Positions 16,478 through 25,994 of a stretch of 64,000 nucleotides of DNA are shown here, in pieces. This stretch comes from Candidatus Woesearchaeota archaeon (GTDB lineage Archaea; Nanobdellota; Nanobdellia; Woesearchaeales; ARS49), in assembly GCA_019323015.1 (NCBI GenBank), contig JAHWHY010000002.1, forward strand, positions 1 through 64,000, written 5' to 3'. Every line of letters starts with the position of its first letter. Positions within the stretch are counted from its first letter, which is position 1. The notes under the pieces were generated by a model. That model was not told where the DNA came from. It was given only the letters and a program-made list of their open reading frames with translations, and ran no database searches. The position numbers were made by a program, and so were the translations under genes.

Positions 16478-17023
16478 TTAGCAAGTATTTTCATCATCAT
16501 CTGCTGTGTTTTCAAGACATTCGACCATGTCTTCAAGGTCTCTTACTTCTTCTTCAAGCTGGTCTTTGTCGTCTTTTAGTATGTCATTTTCCAGTGCCAG
16601 TGCCTCTTTTTCTGTTTCAAGCTGGTTTGCAAGCGCTTTTTTTGCTGCAAGGTCGTTCTGTGTCTTGTAGAGTGTCTGTTCTGTTTTCTCTAGTTCGCTT
16701 TGCAGGCCTTCTTTCTCTGTTGTCAATTTTTTCTTTTGCGTCTCCAGGCTTTCTTTTTCTGTTCTTACCTCTGTGTATTGGCCTGATAATTGCTCTTCTC
16801 TCTGTGATTTCAATGATAGGTCATCGCCCAGCTTTTTCAGTTCAAATTGTTTTGCCTCTAATTCATCGCTTACTTTGTTTAGTTGCTCCATTTTCAGGGT
16901 GTATGCCCCGTTTATCCTGTCAAAGTTCAGCTGAAAATATACTGTTGCCCCGACCAAGGCTGCTGCACTGAAGATTATCAATAACAGCAGAAGCAGGTTT
17001 GCATTTCGTGTTATATAGCTCAT
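16478..17023 (-). CDS. Single-pass membrane protein with long coiled coil
   Basis: A 181-residue protein with an N-terminal membrane helix (about 8-30). Nearly the whole remainder (about 38-170) is heptad-like, rich in Leu, Glu, Lys and Gln, predicting a long coiled coil. It ends with CLENTADDDENTC, an acidic tail holding two Cys. Such a stalk could bridge the membrane to VWA proteins of the same operon. Nothing more specific is recognised. It lies 18 bases downstream of the VWA gene. Confidence 0.7.
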   Translation of the reverse strand: MSYITRNANLLLLLLIIFSAAALVGATVYFQLNFDRINGAYTLKMEQLNKVSDELEAKQFELKKLGDDLSLKSQREEQLSGQYTEVRTEKESLETQKKKLTTEKEGLQSELEKTEQTLYKTQNDLAAKKALANQLETEKEALALENDILKDDKDQLEEEVRDLEDMVECLENTADDDENTC

Positions 17024-17041
17024 TTTTTCACCATTTATTTA

Positions 17042-19426
17042 CTAATCTTTTCGTGTAATTCTCCTTATAAATATTTCTATAAGCAAGAGTATAATTGCCG
17101 CGATTATGAACGGCTGTCTCACTGTCTCTTTTGTGACAACTGTTCTTTTTGCTCTTGTTTTTGTGAACTGGATTATTGCGTCTATGTCATTCTTTCCGAA
17201 TATTTTTCCTCCTGTACTCTCTGTTATGCTTTTCAGTTCTGGGTTAAAGCCCATCAATTCATATTCTGAAGGGTAGTTTGCTGCAAATGTTGCAGTCAGT
17301 ATGTTCTGGAATCCTGTCTGTGTTGGTGTTACTGTTGTTGCATACATGTCTTCATCTATCTTGTAGAACACTCCTTGGTCTGATTTTGGGACTGTTTTTG
17401 ATTTTACTATGACTTCTGTTGGCTCATTAACGCGCGTGTCTGGTATCTCTATGAATTCCTGGCTTTTTCTTTCTGGATCTCCTATTGCCCAGTTGAATGT
17501 TCTTGTTAATAGGTTTGAGTTTGCTTTGTTCAGCAGGTCTCCTGCCCAGTCGCTTCCATCGTCTGTTGTTAATGCTGCGATTCTTCCTAATCCAAGCCTC
17601 CATACTGTGAGGATTGGTTCTCCTGTTGATGTTGTTGCAAGCATTCTTGCTGTTGTTTTTGGGACTGCGTTGTTGAAGCCGTATATGAATGCTTTTGGCT
17701 CTATTCCTGCTGTGATGAAATGATTTGAATCAAGTATCTGGAGATTCATCTTGTTTGACTGCTGCTCCTGCTCGTCAAGATCTCCGAATAGTATTTTTAG
17801 TCTTGAGCTCTCTGTTGCCCTGAAGTAGATTCCATTTGCCAGCTGTGCAATCTGCTGCATCAGTTCTTCATTTGTTGTTGGTCCTACTCCTACTGTGTAG
17901 ATTTTTATTCCCATTGTTTGCGCTAGTTTTGCTGCTTCTGTTGCAGCTGCTTCTGCCTGTGTCTTGCCGTCGCTTATGAGGATTATGTTTTTTCCTCCTG
18001 CCATTTCTTCTAGTATCTGTATTGCTTTCAATAAGCCTCCGCTCACTAGTGTTCCTCCGCCGTGGGATAACCTGCCTATCTTGTCTTCTAGTCCTTGTTT
18101 TTCATAGACATAGCTTGGTTCTGACACAAGGTATGCTTTTGTGTTGAATGCGACTACTGCCAGCCTTGTGTTCATTGAAAGGTCCTTGTATGCTCCTAGT
18201 GCTAGTGCTTTTTCCATGTCAACTGTTGTTGCATCACCAAATGCTGCGCTTGTGCTGCCGCTGATGTCAACTACTATGACTATGCTTGTCTCTCCTTCTT
18301 TTTTTCCAGGTGCTGCAATGTAGACAGGAAGTATTGTCTCAAATAATGAGCCTTTGTAGTCTCCTCTGTCAAATGAGTTGTCTCCTCCTATCACGACCAT
18401 TCCGTTTCCGTCTGCCACAAAGTCATTCAAGACGTCTGTTGTTGCTTTCAAGGTGTCTGCATGGAGGTTGTTGATTCCAATTGCGTAATAATCATTTAAT
18501 GGCGGAAGGCTGTTTCCGCTCTCGACAACATATACCTGGTCAAGCAGTGTTTTCATTGGTGATGGGTTTTCTGTGTAAAAGAATATTTTTGGTCTTGGAA
18601 CTACCTTGACTGTCTTGTAGAATATGTTGTTTTGCGGGAAATAATCATTTGATTGTATCTGCGCAACTATTTTGTGATATCCTGGTGTTAATAGTTTTGT
18701 GAATTGAAGTATTGGCTCGTCTGTTGTCTTGTCAATCACTGTTTCTCCGTCAAATGTGACTTTTACAGGTATCTTTTTCACAGTTCCTACTGTGTTTATG
18801 ATTATGCTGAACTTGTTTTCTACTCCTTCCTGGCTTTTTGCTGGACCTATTACCACGACTCCAGAATCATCGTGTATTGGGTTGAGGTCTATTGCATTTA
18901 TTGTTGAGTTTAGTTTTCCTGCAAACAAGGCAACGTCTCCGAGGCTTGATCCTTCATTAGAGTTTCCATCTGATATCAAGAGTATGCTGTCCTGTGGTTC
19001 AAGATTGTTCAGTATAGCGTCTCCTATTGCAGAGTGTTCTCCTTCTCCTATGGTCTCTACCTCTACTGTTAGTTTTTTCTCTAGTGCTTTTGCAAGCTCA
19101 TTTGCATTGTTTTCAAATAATTTCATTGATGTGGAATTGTCCACAAGTATTTTTACATAGATATCTCCTTGTATTGTCTTGCTTGTCTGGTGATATGGTG
19201 CTGCAAGTGCAATCAGTAACAGTATGATAATTGCTGCTCTTGTAAAGAAAAGAATCCTTCTTAGGAATTTTTTCTGTTTTACTACATCTGGGTCTTCTTT
19301 TACTTTCACGAATTTTTTCTTTAGGATAAAGTAAAGCACTATTATGATTGGTATGAATAATAAGATTGCCCATGGCTGTTCAAAATACCTGTATGCAATT
19401 TCCAGTGCTGTTCTTACAAATGTCAT
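17042..19426 (-). CDS. VWA-domain membrane protein
   Basis: The 794-residue product has two N-terminal membrane helices (about 15-32 and 53-75), a VWA-like motif KILVDNSTSM near residue 95 and a second, complete MIDAS motif VVDISGSTSAA near residue 385. A further region resembles the GATase1-like part of bacterial VWA proteins (TVWRLGLGRIAALTTDDGSDW). It ends in a C-terminal helix (about 772-787) with an RRITRKD tail. VWA domains bind partner proteins through a metal ion and are typical MoxR clients. Its start overlaps the stop of the upstream VWA gene by four bases. Confidence 0.88.
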   Translation of the reverse strand: MTFVRTALEIAYRYFEQPWAILLFIPIIIVLYFILKKKFVKVKEDPDVVKQKKFLRRILFFTRAAIIILLLIALAAPYHQTSKTIQGDIYVKILVDNSTSMKLFENNANELAKALEKKLTVEVETIGEGEHSAIGDAILNNLEPQDSILLISDGNSNEGSSLGDVALFAGKLNSTINAIDLNPIHDDSGVVVIGPAKSQEGVENKFSIIINTVGTVKKIPVKVTFDGETVIDKTTDEPILQFTKLLTPGYHKIVAQIQSNDYFPQNNIFYKTVKVVPRPKIFFYTENPSPMKTLLDQVYVVESGNSLPPLNDYYAIGINNLHADTLKATTDVLNDFVADGNGMVVIGGDNSFDRGDYKGSLFETILPVYIAAPGKKEGETSIVIVVDISGSTSAAFGDATTVDMEKALALGAYKDLSMNTRLAVVAFNTKAYLVSEPSYVYEKQGLEDKIGRLSHGGGTLVSGGLLKAIQILEEMAGGKNIILISDGKTQAEAAATEAAKLAQTMGIKIYTVGVGPTTNEELMQQIAQLANGIYFRATESSRLKILFGDLDEQEQQSNKMNLQILDSNHFITAGIEPKAFIYGFNNAVPKTTARMLATTSTGEPILTVWRLGLGRIAALTTDDGSDWAGDLLNKANSNLLTRTFNWAIGDPERKSQEFIEIPDTRVNEPTEVIVKSKTVPKSDQGVFYKIDEDMYATTVTPTQTGFQNILTATFAANYPSEYELMGFNPELKSITESTGGKIFGKNDIDAIIQFTKTRAKRTVVTKETVRQPFIIAAIILLLIEIFIRRITRKD

Positions 19427-21222
19427 ACATCCCCTCTTATTTTGATATACATTATTTCCAGCAGTATTATGAGTCCTGCTGCAAGGATAAGTAATGGCTC
19501 TAGCTCAAGTTTTCTTGTCTCTTTTACTGGCTTTAGCTCAAACTGTGTTGATTTTGCCCCTATTATTGTTTCTGCATTTATCTCTGACTCTTTTTCATCC
19601 AAAAGATTTGCTGCGATTCTTTTGTCTTCTAGTTCATAAACTCCTGAGCTTTCAAGCATTATTGTTGCCTGCTTGACTGTTTTTATCGGTGTTTTTATTG
19701 TTTGCTCGCTGTCTAATATCACTGTGTCTTTTGTGAGATAATTTAGATTTTTCAGGTCAAGCTGTCCTGTCAGGTATCTCAGCATCTCTGTCCAGAATAT
19801 TGGGTAGCTTGGAGAGTACTTGAAGTCTGCAGTGCTTTCTGGTATGCCGTAATAAACTAGTTTTCCGCTTCCTGCTTTTCCTAGTGATATGATTGTGTCA
19901 TTTCCCAGGGATACGATTGTTGTGAATCCTTGTTCTTGTCCTGTTGTTGTGAAGTGTGATGTTATGCTGCCAAAGTCTATGTTTTTTGTGAACTTGTTCA
20001 ATTGTTCAACACCCACGAATCCGCCGTTTCCTTTTCCTGTTAGTTTTAGTGGGAGCAGGTTCTTGTAATTTATTTGATTAGAGTCTTCCTGTACATGCAC
20101 TACCACATTTGCTCCGTTCTGTACTGCGTAATATAGTGCATCAAATGTTCCTGGCAGTACTTCATTCATGTCAAGGTTGTGCAGTATGTAGACGTCATAG
20201 CCTTCCACAGGGACAACTGGTGGTTTTATCACAGTTACCTGCACGTCTCCTGATGCTTCTAGTGCATTTTTCAGGAATACTGATGCATTATTTGTGACAA
20301 GTGCTGCTTTTGTTTTTTCTGTCTCTGGCGCGCTTAGGTATGCGAGGTTGTCTATCTTAAAGTCATCATCTGTTACAAGCATCATTTGTGTTATGCCGTT
20401 TGGTGTCTTGAATGTGAATGTTTCAGAGCTCTTTGGCCCCAGATTGAGTTCTTTTTGTACATCTCCTACTTTTAGTGTTGCAAATCTTGCAGTGTCATCA
20501 AAGTTTTTCACATAAACTGTTGCTTCTTCCCTGTCTGCTTCTATGTTTATGATTCCTATGTTTGATGCTTTTTTCTCTGCAACATTGACGAAGTTTACCA
20601 CTAGTCCTTTTGATTCTAGTATTGATTTTGCGATGTTGGGGTCCTGCCCTCCTGTGTTTATGAAATCACTTAATACTATTACAGCGCCTTCGCTTCCAAG
20701 TGCTTCTCCTGCTAGTATGATTGAGTCTCCTATTCTTGATGTTGATTCTGTTGGCTGGGCTTTATTTAGGTATTTTGCTGCTTCAGCAGATGTTGCTTCT
20801 TTGACAACTATTGAAGGGACTTCTTTTGCAAGTATGATTGTGTTTTTTGCTCCTAGCATCTGTTTTGCTTTGTCTTTTGCCTTGTCAAACCTGCTGTACT
20901 GTCCTTCCAGGGCCTGCATTGAGGCGCTTGCGTCAAGTACAATCACTGTGTTTTGTGCTGTTATGTCATGCTGGTAGTTTGTGAATGGCTTTGCTATGCT
21001 TAATGCAAGAAGCAGGATTATCAGTAATTGTATCAGGAACAGCCAGTCTCTTATGAATTTCTTGAAAAAAGAGCTTAGCTTGTTTCTGCCAGATGATTGT
21101 ATGAAGAACATGAGGCTTGGTATCTCTATTGTCTGCGGTTTTGGGCGTATTAAATAGAGTAAAATAAGAGGAATTAGACTAATAAGTGCTAATAATCCAA
21201 GCATACTCCCTATATGTATCAC
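19423..21222 (-). CDS. BatA/VWA-type membrane protein, first gene of MoxR operon
   Basis: A 599-residue protein with an N-terminal BatA-like anchor (LLYLIRPKPQTIEIPSLMFF), a second helix near 60-78, and a VWA MIDAS-like motif VIVLDASASM near residue 95. A long beta-rich exterior follows, with a final membrane helix (about 575-592). The start is GTG 21222, or ATG 21204 six codons later, which has GGGAG just upstream. A TATA box at 21249-21262 makes this the first gene of an operon of eight genes ending with the DUF333 protein. Together these encode a MoxR-dependent membrane complex. Confidence 0.85.
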   Translation of the reverse strand: MIHIGSMLGLLALISLIPLILLYLIRPKPQTIEIPSLMFFIQSSGRNKLSSFFKKFIRDWLFLIQLLIILLLALSIAKPFTNYQHDITAQNTVIVLDASASMQALEGQYSRFDKAKDKAKQMLGAKNTIILAKEVPSIVVKEATSAEAAKYLNKAQPTESTSRIGDSIILAGEALGSEGAVIVLSDFINTGGQDPNIAKSILESKGLVVNFVNVAEKKASNIGIINIEADREEATVYVKNFDDTARFATLKVGDVQKELNLGPKSSETFTFKTPNGITQMMLVTDDDFKIDNLAYLSAPETEKTKAALVTNNASVFLKNALEASGDVQVTVIKPPVVPVEGYDVYILHNLDMNEVLPGTFDALYYAVQNGANVVVHVQEDSNQINYKNLLPLKLTGKGNGGFVGVEQLNKFTKNIDFGSITSHFTTTGQEQGFTTIVSLGNDTIISLGKAGSGKLVYYGIPESTADFKYSPSYPIFWTEMLRYLTGQLDLKNLNYLTKDTVILDSEQTIKTPIKTVKQATIMLESSGVYELEDKRIAANLLDEKESEINAETIIGAKSTQFELKPVKETRKLELEPLLILAAGLIILLEIMYIKIRGDV

Positions 21223-21248
21223 TTTAAAATACGAGTAGAAGTCGGCCT

Positions 21249-21262
21249 ATATATACCTTACG
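21249..21262 (-). promoter_or_regulatory. TATA box of the MoxR/VWA operon
   Basis: GGTATATATAGG on the minus strand lies about 27 bases before GTG 21222 in the 45-base gap after the preceding gene. It probably drives the eight-gene operon with little or no leader. Confidence 0.6.
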
Positions 21263-21267
21263 ATTTT

Positions 21268-21873
21268 TTATGGTGCTGAAACATGTCTTATTGGCGCGTC
21301 TGGATTTGCTGGTTTTGCAGGTGCTTTTTTTTCATATCTTGCCAGCATTCCTTGCCTAAGTGCCTCTGCTTGCAGAGATAATGGTTCTTCTGGTCCATGA
21401 TAAGCATCCTCTACAGTAGGGGATTCTTCATAATGTGTGCTGTGCTCTTCTAAAGGCATAGCTACATATGTCACTCTGCATCCATTTATTGTGTTTCCAT
21501 TTTCATTTAATTTTGCTTGTAAATCATGAAGATTGTCTAGGGCTGCTTGGTCCATTGCTAGAATCACAAGGTGGTCTGTGCGACTTGGAGGGTTTTGTAT
21601 TGTTCCTGCGATTTCTGCTGCTTTTTCAATGCATTGCAAGAGATTGCGCCTGCTTCCTTCACCCGGCTTAAAACTAACAGGCTTGAACTCAGCTAGGCTT
21701 TCCCCTATTGAATACAGAACTAAATCATGTTCTACAAATTCTTTGCCAGAGTAAAATACCCCCATTAAAGGAGCTTCTCCTCTCTCAATGAGATCCCTGA
21801 TTATTGTAAAGCCTTTTGTAGATTTGTGTCTTGACCCTAAAAATTTTTCTAGTCTTGCTATGTATAAATCCAT
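21268..21873 (-). CDS. Uncharacterised cytosolic protein, VWA-like core
   Basis: This 201-residue protein has no membrane helix. The middle (about 45-140) alternates hydrophobic strands and helices: DLVLYSIGESLAEF, then a conserved-looking SFKPGEGSRRNLLQCIEKAAE, DHLVILAMDQAAL and CRVTYVAMPLEE. This resembles a VWA-like Rossmann fold without a clear DxSxS metal motif. The C-terminus is Pro/Ala-rich. It has its own promoter-like AATTTATATAAATT about 20 bases upstream and lies just before the VWA operon, so it may assist it. The fold is inference only. Confidence 0.5.
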   Translation of the reverse strand: MDLYIARLEKFLGSRHKSTKGFTIIRDLIERGEAPLMGVFYSGKEFVEHDLVLYSIGESLAEFKPVSFKPGEGSRRNLLQCIEKAAEIAGTIQNPPSRTDHLVILAMDQAALDNLHDLQAKLNENGNTINGCRVTYVAMPLEEHSTHYEESPTVEDAYHGPEEPLSLQAEALRQGMLARYEKKAPAKPANPDAPIRHVSAP

Positions 21874-21959
21874 TTATCTTAACCCACAAATTTATATAAA
21901 TTATATAGAAAGAATATACTAGAGTATATAAGTATTTCGGTTCTATACAAGAAGATTAA

Positions 21960-23564
21960 CTATTTTTTCTTCCATTTGTCAAAATATTCCTTTAGAATAA
22001 AGCTGATGTTCTTCCCCACTTTAATGTAATCTTTGTCATCCAGGTTTGCTACTGAAACCCGCAAAGACCATTTTGGGCCTGCAAATCCTTCTCCTGGAAG
22101 GCACACTGTTGCTTTTTCTTTTGCTAGTTTGAACAAGAATTGGTCTATCACATGGTTTTTTTGCAGGTGTTCTGCAAATGCCTTGCCGTATTTTTTCTCT
22201 GCAGCCCTTGCAAGGTCAATAAGTGCATAATAATATGTGTGCTCTCCTCCTTTTGGAAGAGGAATCTTGAGATTCTTGTAAAGATACTTTACTCTTGTCT
22301 TGAGTATTGACTGTATTGATTTTTTGTATTTCCTTTTCTTGTCCATCAAATAAAAGAGTGAAAATAGTGTCATTATTGTCTGTTGAGGCCCTGATATGCC
22401 TCCTGTGTGTGCAAGTGCTACGTCTCTGCTGTCCATCTCTAGTCTGTCAATGAATTTTATCTTGTCTGGATTTGTTGATGTCATCTGGTATCTTTTTCTC
22501 AGCACTGCTTTGTCTTTTGCAGGAAGTTTTGCAAGCAGCTTATCAATTACATTGTCTTTGCTAAGCATTATCACACCTAGTCTCCAGCCTGTAACCCCAA
22601 AAAATTTAGAGTAGGAATAAACACAGATTGTGTTGCGCGGAACCATTTCTAAAAATGAGTTGAACTTATCAACAAAAGTTGCATAGACTGTGTCAGTGAG
22701 CACAATAAGGTCTTTTCTTTTCTTTATTATTTTTGCAATCTTCTTGAGTGTCTCTTTCTTTAGCTTGATTGATGTTGGATTTGTTGGGTGCACCATGAAG
22801 AATGCTTTTATTTTCTTGTTTTTCAGCTTCTCCATCTCAGAATCAGGCACCTGCCATCCCTTGTCTTCATCTCCTTTGACATATACTTCCACTAGATTAT
22901 AATCTGCAAGTGAAGGTATCTCCAGGTATGGTGAGAATATTGGCGTCATTATTGCAATAGAGTCTTTTTTCTTCAATATCCTGTTCTCCTTCAAGGATTT
23001 AAAGACATACACCATTGCTGCTGTTGCCCCTTCTGTTGCAAATAAGTCAAAGTTTTTTGCAGGATGTTTTTTGTCTGCGCAGAGTATTTCTGTAAGATAT
23101 TCATTCATTATTTTTGCCATGTTTGGAAATACTCTTGGCGGCGATGGATAGAAATCTCCTCTTATTGCGTCTGTCAGTTCATCAACAAAGTTATCTGGGT
23201 TAAGCTTGAATTTTTTCTCTGCAAATGCTATTGATTTTTTCAAGAACAAGGCTCCTTCTCCTTTTTGGTTTCCAAGATATTTCTTGAGCTTGTTTGCAAT
23301 GCCTTTTTTCTCTGGCCTCAGGCCAAGGTCTTTCTTTGATATTTTTTTGCCAGCTTCTTGGGCAGCAAACATGTTCAGGTGGCTGAATCCTTCTCTGGCA
23401 GTTGTGTTGAGAAAGTTTGGGTTTCCCCTGCCTGCATTGAGAAATTTTATCTTGTTTCTTTTTGAAGACGCTTCTGCCATCTTTATGAAGACATTCTTTA
23501 TCTCAAAAGGGCTCATCTGCAGGTATTCCCGCATCTTTTTGTCTAGTTTCATCTTGTCTGCCAC
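21960..23564 (-). CDS. asd: Aspartate 4-decarboxylase / aspartate aminotransferase (PLP)
   Basis: The enzyme converts L-aspartate to L-alanine and CO2 with PLP, and the family also has transaminase activity. The length of 534 residues is typical of aspartate 4-decarboxylase rather than of ordinary aminotransferases (about 400). Visible landmarks are LNAGRGNPNFLNTTARE near the N-terminus, ATEGATAAMVYVF (PLP phosphate region), VHPTNPTS, and the PLP lysine in YSYSKFFGVTGWRLG (about residue 319). The start lies 16 bases inside the end of the APC transporter gene, so the two are coupled. Decarboxylation consumes a cytosolic proton. Confidence 0.88.
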   Translation of the reverse strand: MADKMKLDKKMREYLQMSPFEIKNVFIKMAEASSKRNKIKFLNAGRGNPNFLNTTAREGFSHLNMFAAQEAGKKISKKDLGLRPEKKGIANKLKKYLGNQKGEGALFLKKSIAFAEKKFKLNPDNFVDELTDAIRGDFYPSPPRVFPNMAKIMNEYLTEILCADKKHPAKNFDLFATEGATAAMVYVFKSLKENRILKKKDSIAIMTPIFSPYLEIPSLADYNLVEVYVKGDEDKGWQVPDSEMEKLKNKKIKAFFMVHPTNPTSIKLKKETLKKIAKIIKKRKDLIVLTDTVYATFVDKFNSFLEMVPRNTICVYSYSKFFGVTGWRLGVIMLSKDNVIDKLLAKLPAKDKAVLRKRYQMTSTNPDKIKFIDRLEMDSRDVALAHTGGISGPQQTIMTLFSLFYLMDKKRKYKKSIQSILKTRVKYLYKNLKIPLPKGGEHTYYYALIDLARAAEKKYGKAFAEHLQKNHVIDQFLFKLAKEKATVCLPGEGFAGPKWSLRVSVANLDDKDYIKVGKNISFILKEYFDKWKKK

Positions 23565-24961
23565 ACTTTTCTTAGTGCAAATATGATGAATGGCACTATT
23601 AGCAGTGTTGTTATTCCTCCTATTGTTATTGTGAGGTATGCTGTTGCATCAGTGACATGCAGTTGTGCTGGAGGAAGGAATGCTATTATAAAGCCAAATA
23701 CTAGTGTCGCTAGTCCTACAAGTGATACAAGCCATATGCCGAACCAGCCTCCTGGAATTTTGTATGCTCTTTTTGCTTTTGGCATGGAATATCTTAGTTT
23801 TAGGCATGCAAGTATCATCATTGCATACATGAAGAAGTATATGCAGCACGCCATTGCATTTGCCATCCAGAATGCGGTGTTTAATTTTGGCATAAGCAGT
23901 AATCCACAGCCGATTAATGATATTACTGTTGCCTGCACAATCAATAATCTTACTGGAATTCCTTTTTTGTTTTCTTTGTTAAAGAATTTTGGAAGTGCTC
24001 CTGTTTTTGCACTTGCATAAACTGCTTTTACAGGCCCTAGTGTCCAGGTTGTTATCTCTCCTAATGCGCCTATTGCTGTTAGTATTGCAAGTACTGGAAC
24101 AAGCCAGGCAAGATGGAATTGTCCAAAAAATACCTTGAATGCCTCCATTAGTCCTGCTGCAAGGCTGATTTGCTGTTGAGGAACCACTATTGCGACTGCA
24201 AGTGATCCTAATATGTTTAATGCAAGAGCCAATACGACTACTACTAATATTGCCAATGGATAATTTCTTCCAGGGTTTTTTACCTCGTTTGCGTGTGAAG
24301 CAGACACCTCTATTCCTGTGAATGTTCTCATGAAGCCTACTAATAATACAAGTGTTGTTAGCTTGCTTAGGTCTGGTATTATGTTTTTTGCTGTGAGTGA
24401 CATGTTCATCTGTATTGGGTTGCCAGTCACCCAGTATATTATTCCAAATAAGATTATCAGTACTCCGGGTATCAGCACTCCTAGAAGAAATCCGTATGTG
24501 CTTATTTTTCCAGATGCTTTCAATCCCCGGAAGTTGTATATTGTTGCTGCCCAAGTCACTAATAATACGATTAATGCCATGAATGGTTTGCTGTGTGCTA
24601 GTGCAGGCATCATTACAAATGCAAGTGATCCTGCAATAAAATAAAGCATTGGTACGCTTCCTATCATCATGTAGGTCCACTGGAGCCAGCTGCTCACAAA
24701 ACCAAATCTGTCTCCAAATGCTGCTTTTACCCATGCAAATATTCCTCCTTGTTTTGGCAGCAGTGTTGCCAGCTCTGCTGACACTAATGCAACTGGGATA
24801 AAGAACCCGATTGCAGCAAATAATGCGAAGAATATCATCTGCATTCCTGTCTCTGCTTCTGTTGGGAAATTTCTTACGCTTATCACAAGCGCAGATGAAA
24901 TCATTATCAGTGTAAACAAGCTTATTTTGTGCTTTATTGCAGAAAGTGTTTTTCTCACCAT
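23549..24961 (-). CDS. APC-family amino acid transporter/antiporter
   Basis: A 470-residue polytopic protein with about 12 membrane helices. It resembles the glutamate:GABA antiporter branch of the APC superfamily: an N-terminal ISLFTLIMISSALVISVRN helix, AELATLLPKQGGIFAWVKAAFG and GIEVSASHANEVKNPGRNYPLA. Overlap with the aspartate decarboxylase gene suggests exchange of external aspartate for internal alanine. The substrate is inferred from context only; bacterial aspartate decarboxylation usually uses the unrelated AspT antiporter. Confidence 0.85.
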   Translation of the reverse strand: MVRKTLSAIKHKISLFTLIMISSALVISVRNFPTEAETGMQMIFFALFAAIGFFIPVALVSAELATLLPKQGGIFAWVKAAFGDRFGFVSSWLQWTYMMIGSVPMLYFIAGSLAFVMMPALAHSKPFMALIVLLVTWAATIYNFRGLKASGKISTYGFLLGVLIPGVLIILFGIIYWVTGNPIQMNMSLTAKNIIPDLSKLTTLVLLVGFMRTFTGIEVSASHANEVKNPGRNYPLAILVVVVLALALNILGSLAVAIVVPQQQISLAAGLMEAFKVFFGQFHLAWLVPVLAILTAIGALGEITTWTLGPVKAVYASAKTGALPKFFNKENKKGIPVRLLIVQATVISLIGCGLLLMPKLNTAFWMANAMACCIYFFMYAMMILACLKLRYSMPKAKRAYKIPGGWFGIWLVSLVGLATLVFGFIIAFLPPAQLHVTDATAYLTITIGGITTLLIVPFIIFALRKVWQTR

Positions 24962-25001
24962 TTTATTCTCTTTTTGTTTTAATAGTATATAATTTTTATG
25001 T

Positions 25002-25961
25002 CTACATTAGCTGTGTGACTGTTAATTTTAGTGCTACATATCCTATGTAGACAAGTATGAGTGTGATTGCCTCTCTTTTCTCCAGCTTCATCTTTGTTCT
25101 TAACAAGAAGATTGCCAGGACAGCTACGCCTATCATGAATGGTACGTCAAATTCAAGCAAGGAAGAATTAACATTGAATCCTTTTGCAATTATGGAGCTT
25201 AATCCTAATGTGAATAATATGTCAAATATGTTGCTTCCTATCAGGTTGCCGATTGACAAGCCTCCTGCTTTTTTCATGACTGCATTTGCGCAGATTGATA
25301 ATTCAGGAAGGCTTGTTCCAAATCCTACTATTAATAATCCTATCAATGTTTGGGAGACTCCCCATATGTTTGCTAATACTACTGCATTGTCTACAGTTGC
25401 TCTTGCACCAACTATTAAGAATACAAATCCTGCAAGCAGAGAAGCAACTGACCACACAAATACGCCCCATCCTTTTTGGTTTCTTATCTTTTCTGTTATT
25501 TTTTCTTCTCTAGCGACTGTCATGAAATAAAAGATGTATATTATCACCATTATTATTCCGTCAAACATAGAGATCTGCCCGTCAAGGCTCATCAATAGCA
25601 TTACTGCTGCTGCCCCTACCATTACTAATCCGTCTCTTAAGAATTCTCTTTTTGATATTATTACTACTCCAAATAATCCTACAACTCCTAGAATAAAGGT
25701 TGTCTGGCTTATGACTGTTCCTACTGTCTCTCCCACTATCAGGCCGGATGTGTCTGCAACGCCGTATAGTTTTTGCAATGCTGCTGTTATGTCAATGAAT
25801 AGTTCTGGCAAGTCACTGCCCATTGCCAGGACAGTTAATCCCATGAACATATGAGATATCTTTAGTCTTTTTGCTATGCTTATTGAGCCTCTTGTCACTA
25901 ATTCTGCACCTACCCATAAGCCCACTAATCCCAAGATTAAGTATAATAACTCGTATTGCAA
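25002..25961 (-). CDS. Sodium/calcium exchanger (CaCA family)
   Basis: A 319-residue membrane protein with about ten helices in two halves. The first alpha repeat holds MGSDLPELFIDI (about 47-58) and the second GFGTSLPELSICANA and GNLIGSNIFDILFTLG, the ion-binding segments of the CaCA family. It should exchange Na+ or H+ against Ca2+ across the cell membrane. It follows the APC gene divided by 40 bases on the same strand, and has an AAGGTGATT ribosome binding site. Confidence 0.92.
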   Translation of the reverse strand: MQYELLYLILGLVGLWVGAELVTRGSISIAKRLKISHMFMGLTVLAMGSDLPELFIDITAALQKLYGVADTSGLIVGETVGTVISQTTFILGVVGLFGVVIISKREFLRDGLVMVGAAAVMLLMSLDGQISMFDGIIMVIIYIFYFMTVAREEKITEKIRNQKGWGVFVWSVASLLAGFVFLIVGARATVDNAVVLANIWGVSQTLIGLLIVGFGTSLPELSICANAVMKKAGGLSIGNLIGSNIFDILFTLGLSSIIAKGFNVNSSLLEFDVPFMIGVAVLAIFLLRTKMKLEKREAITLILVYIGYVALKLTVTQLM

Positions 25962-25994
25962 ATAATCACCTTTTTTATATCTTAAACATGCTTA

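Noticed and set aside
23979..24734. 251-codon frame rich in Cys, Arg and Ser opposite or alongside the APC transporter
   Set aside because: Same-strand shadow in another frame of the transporter gene; composition is not protein-like.
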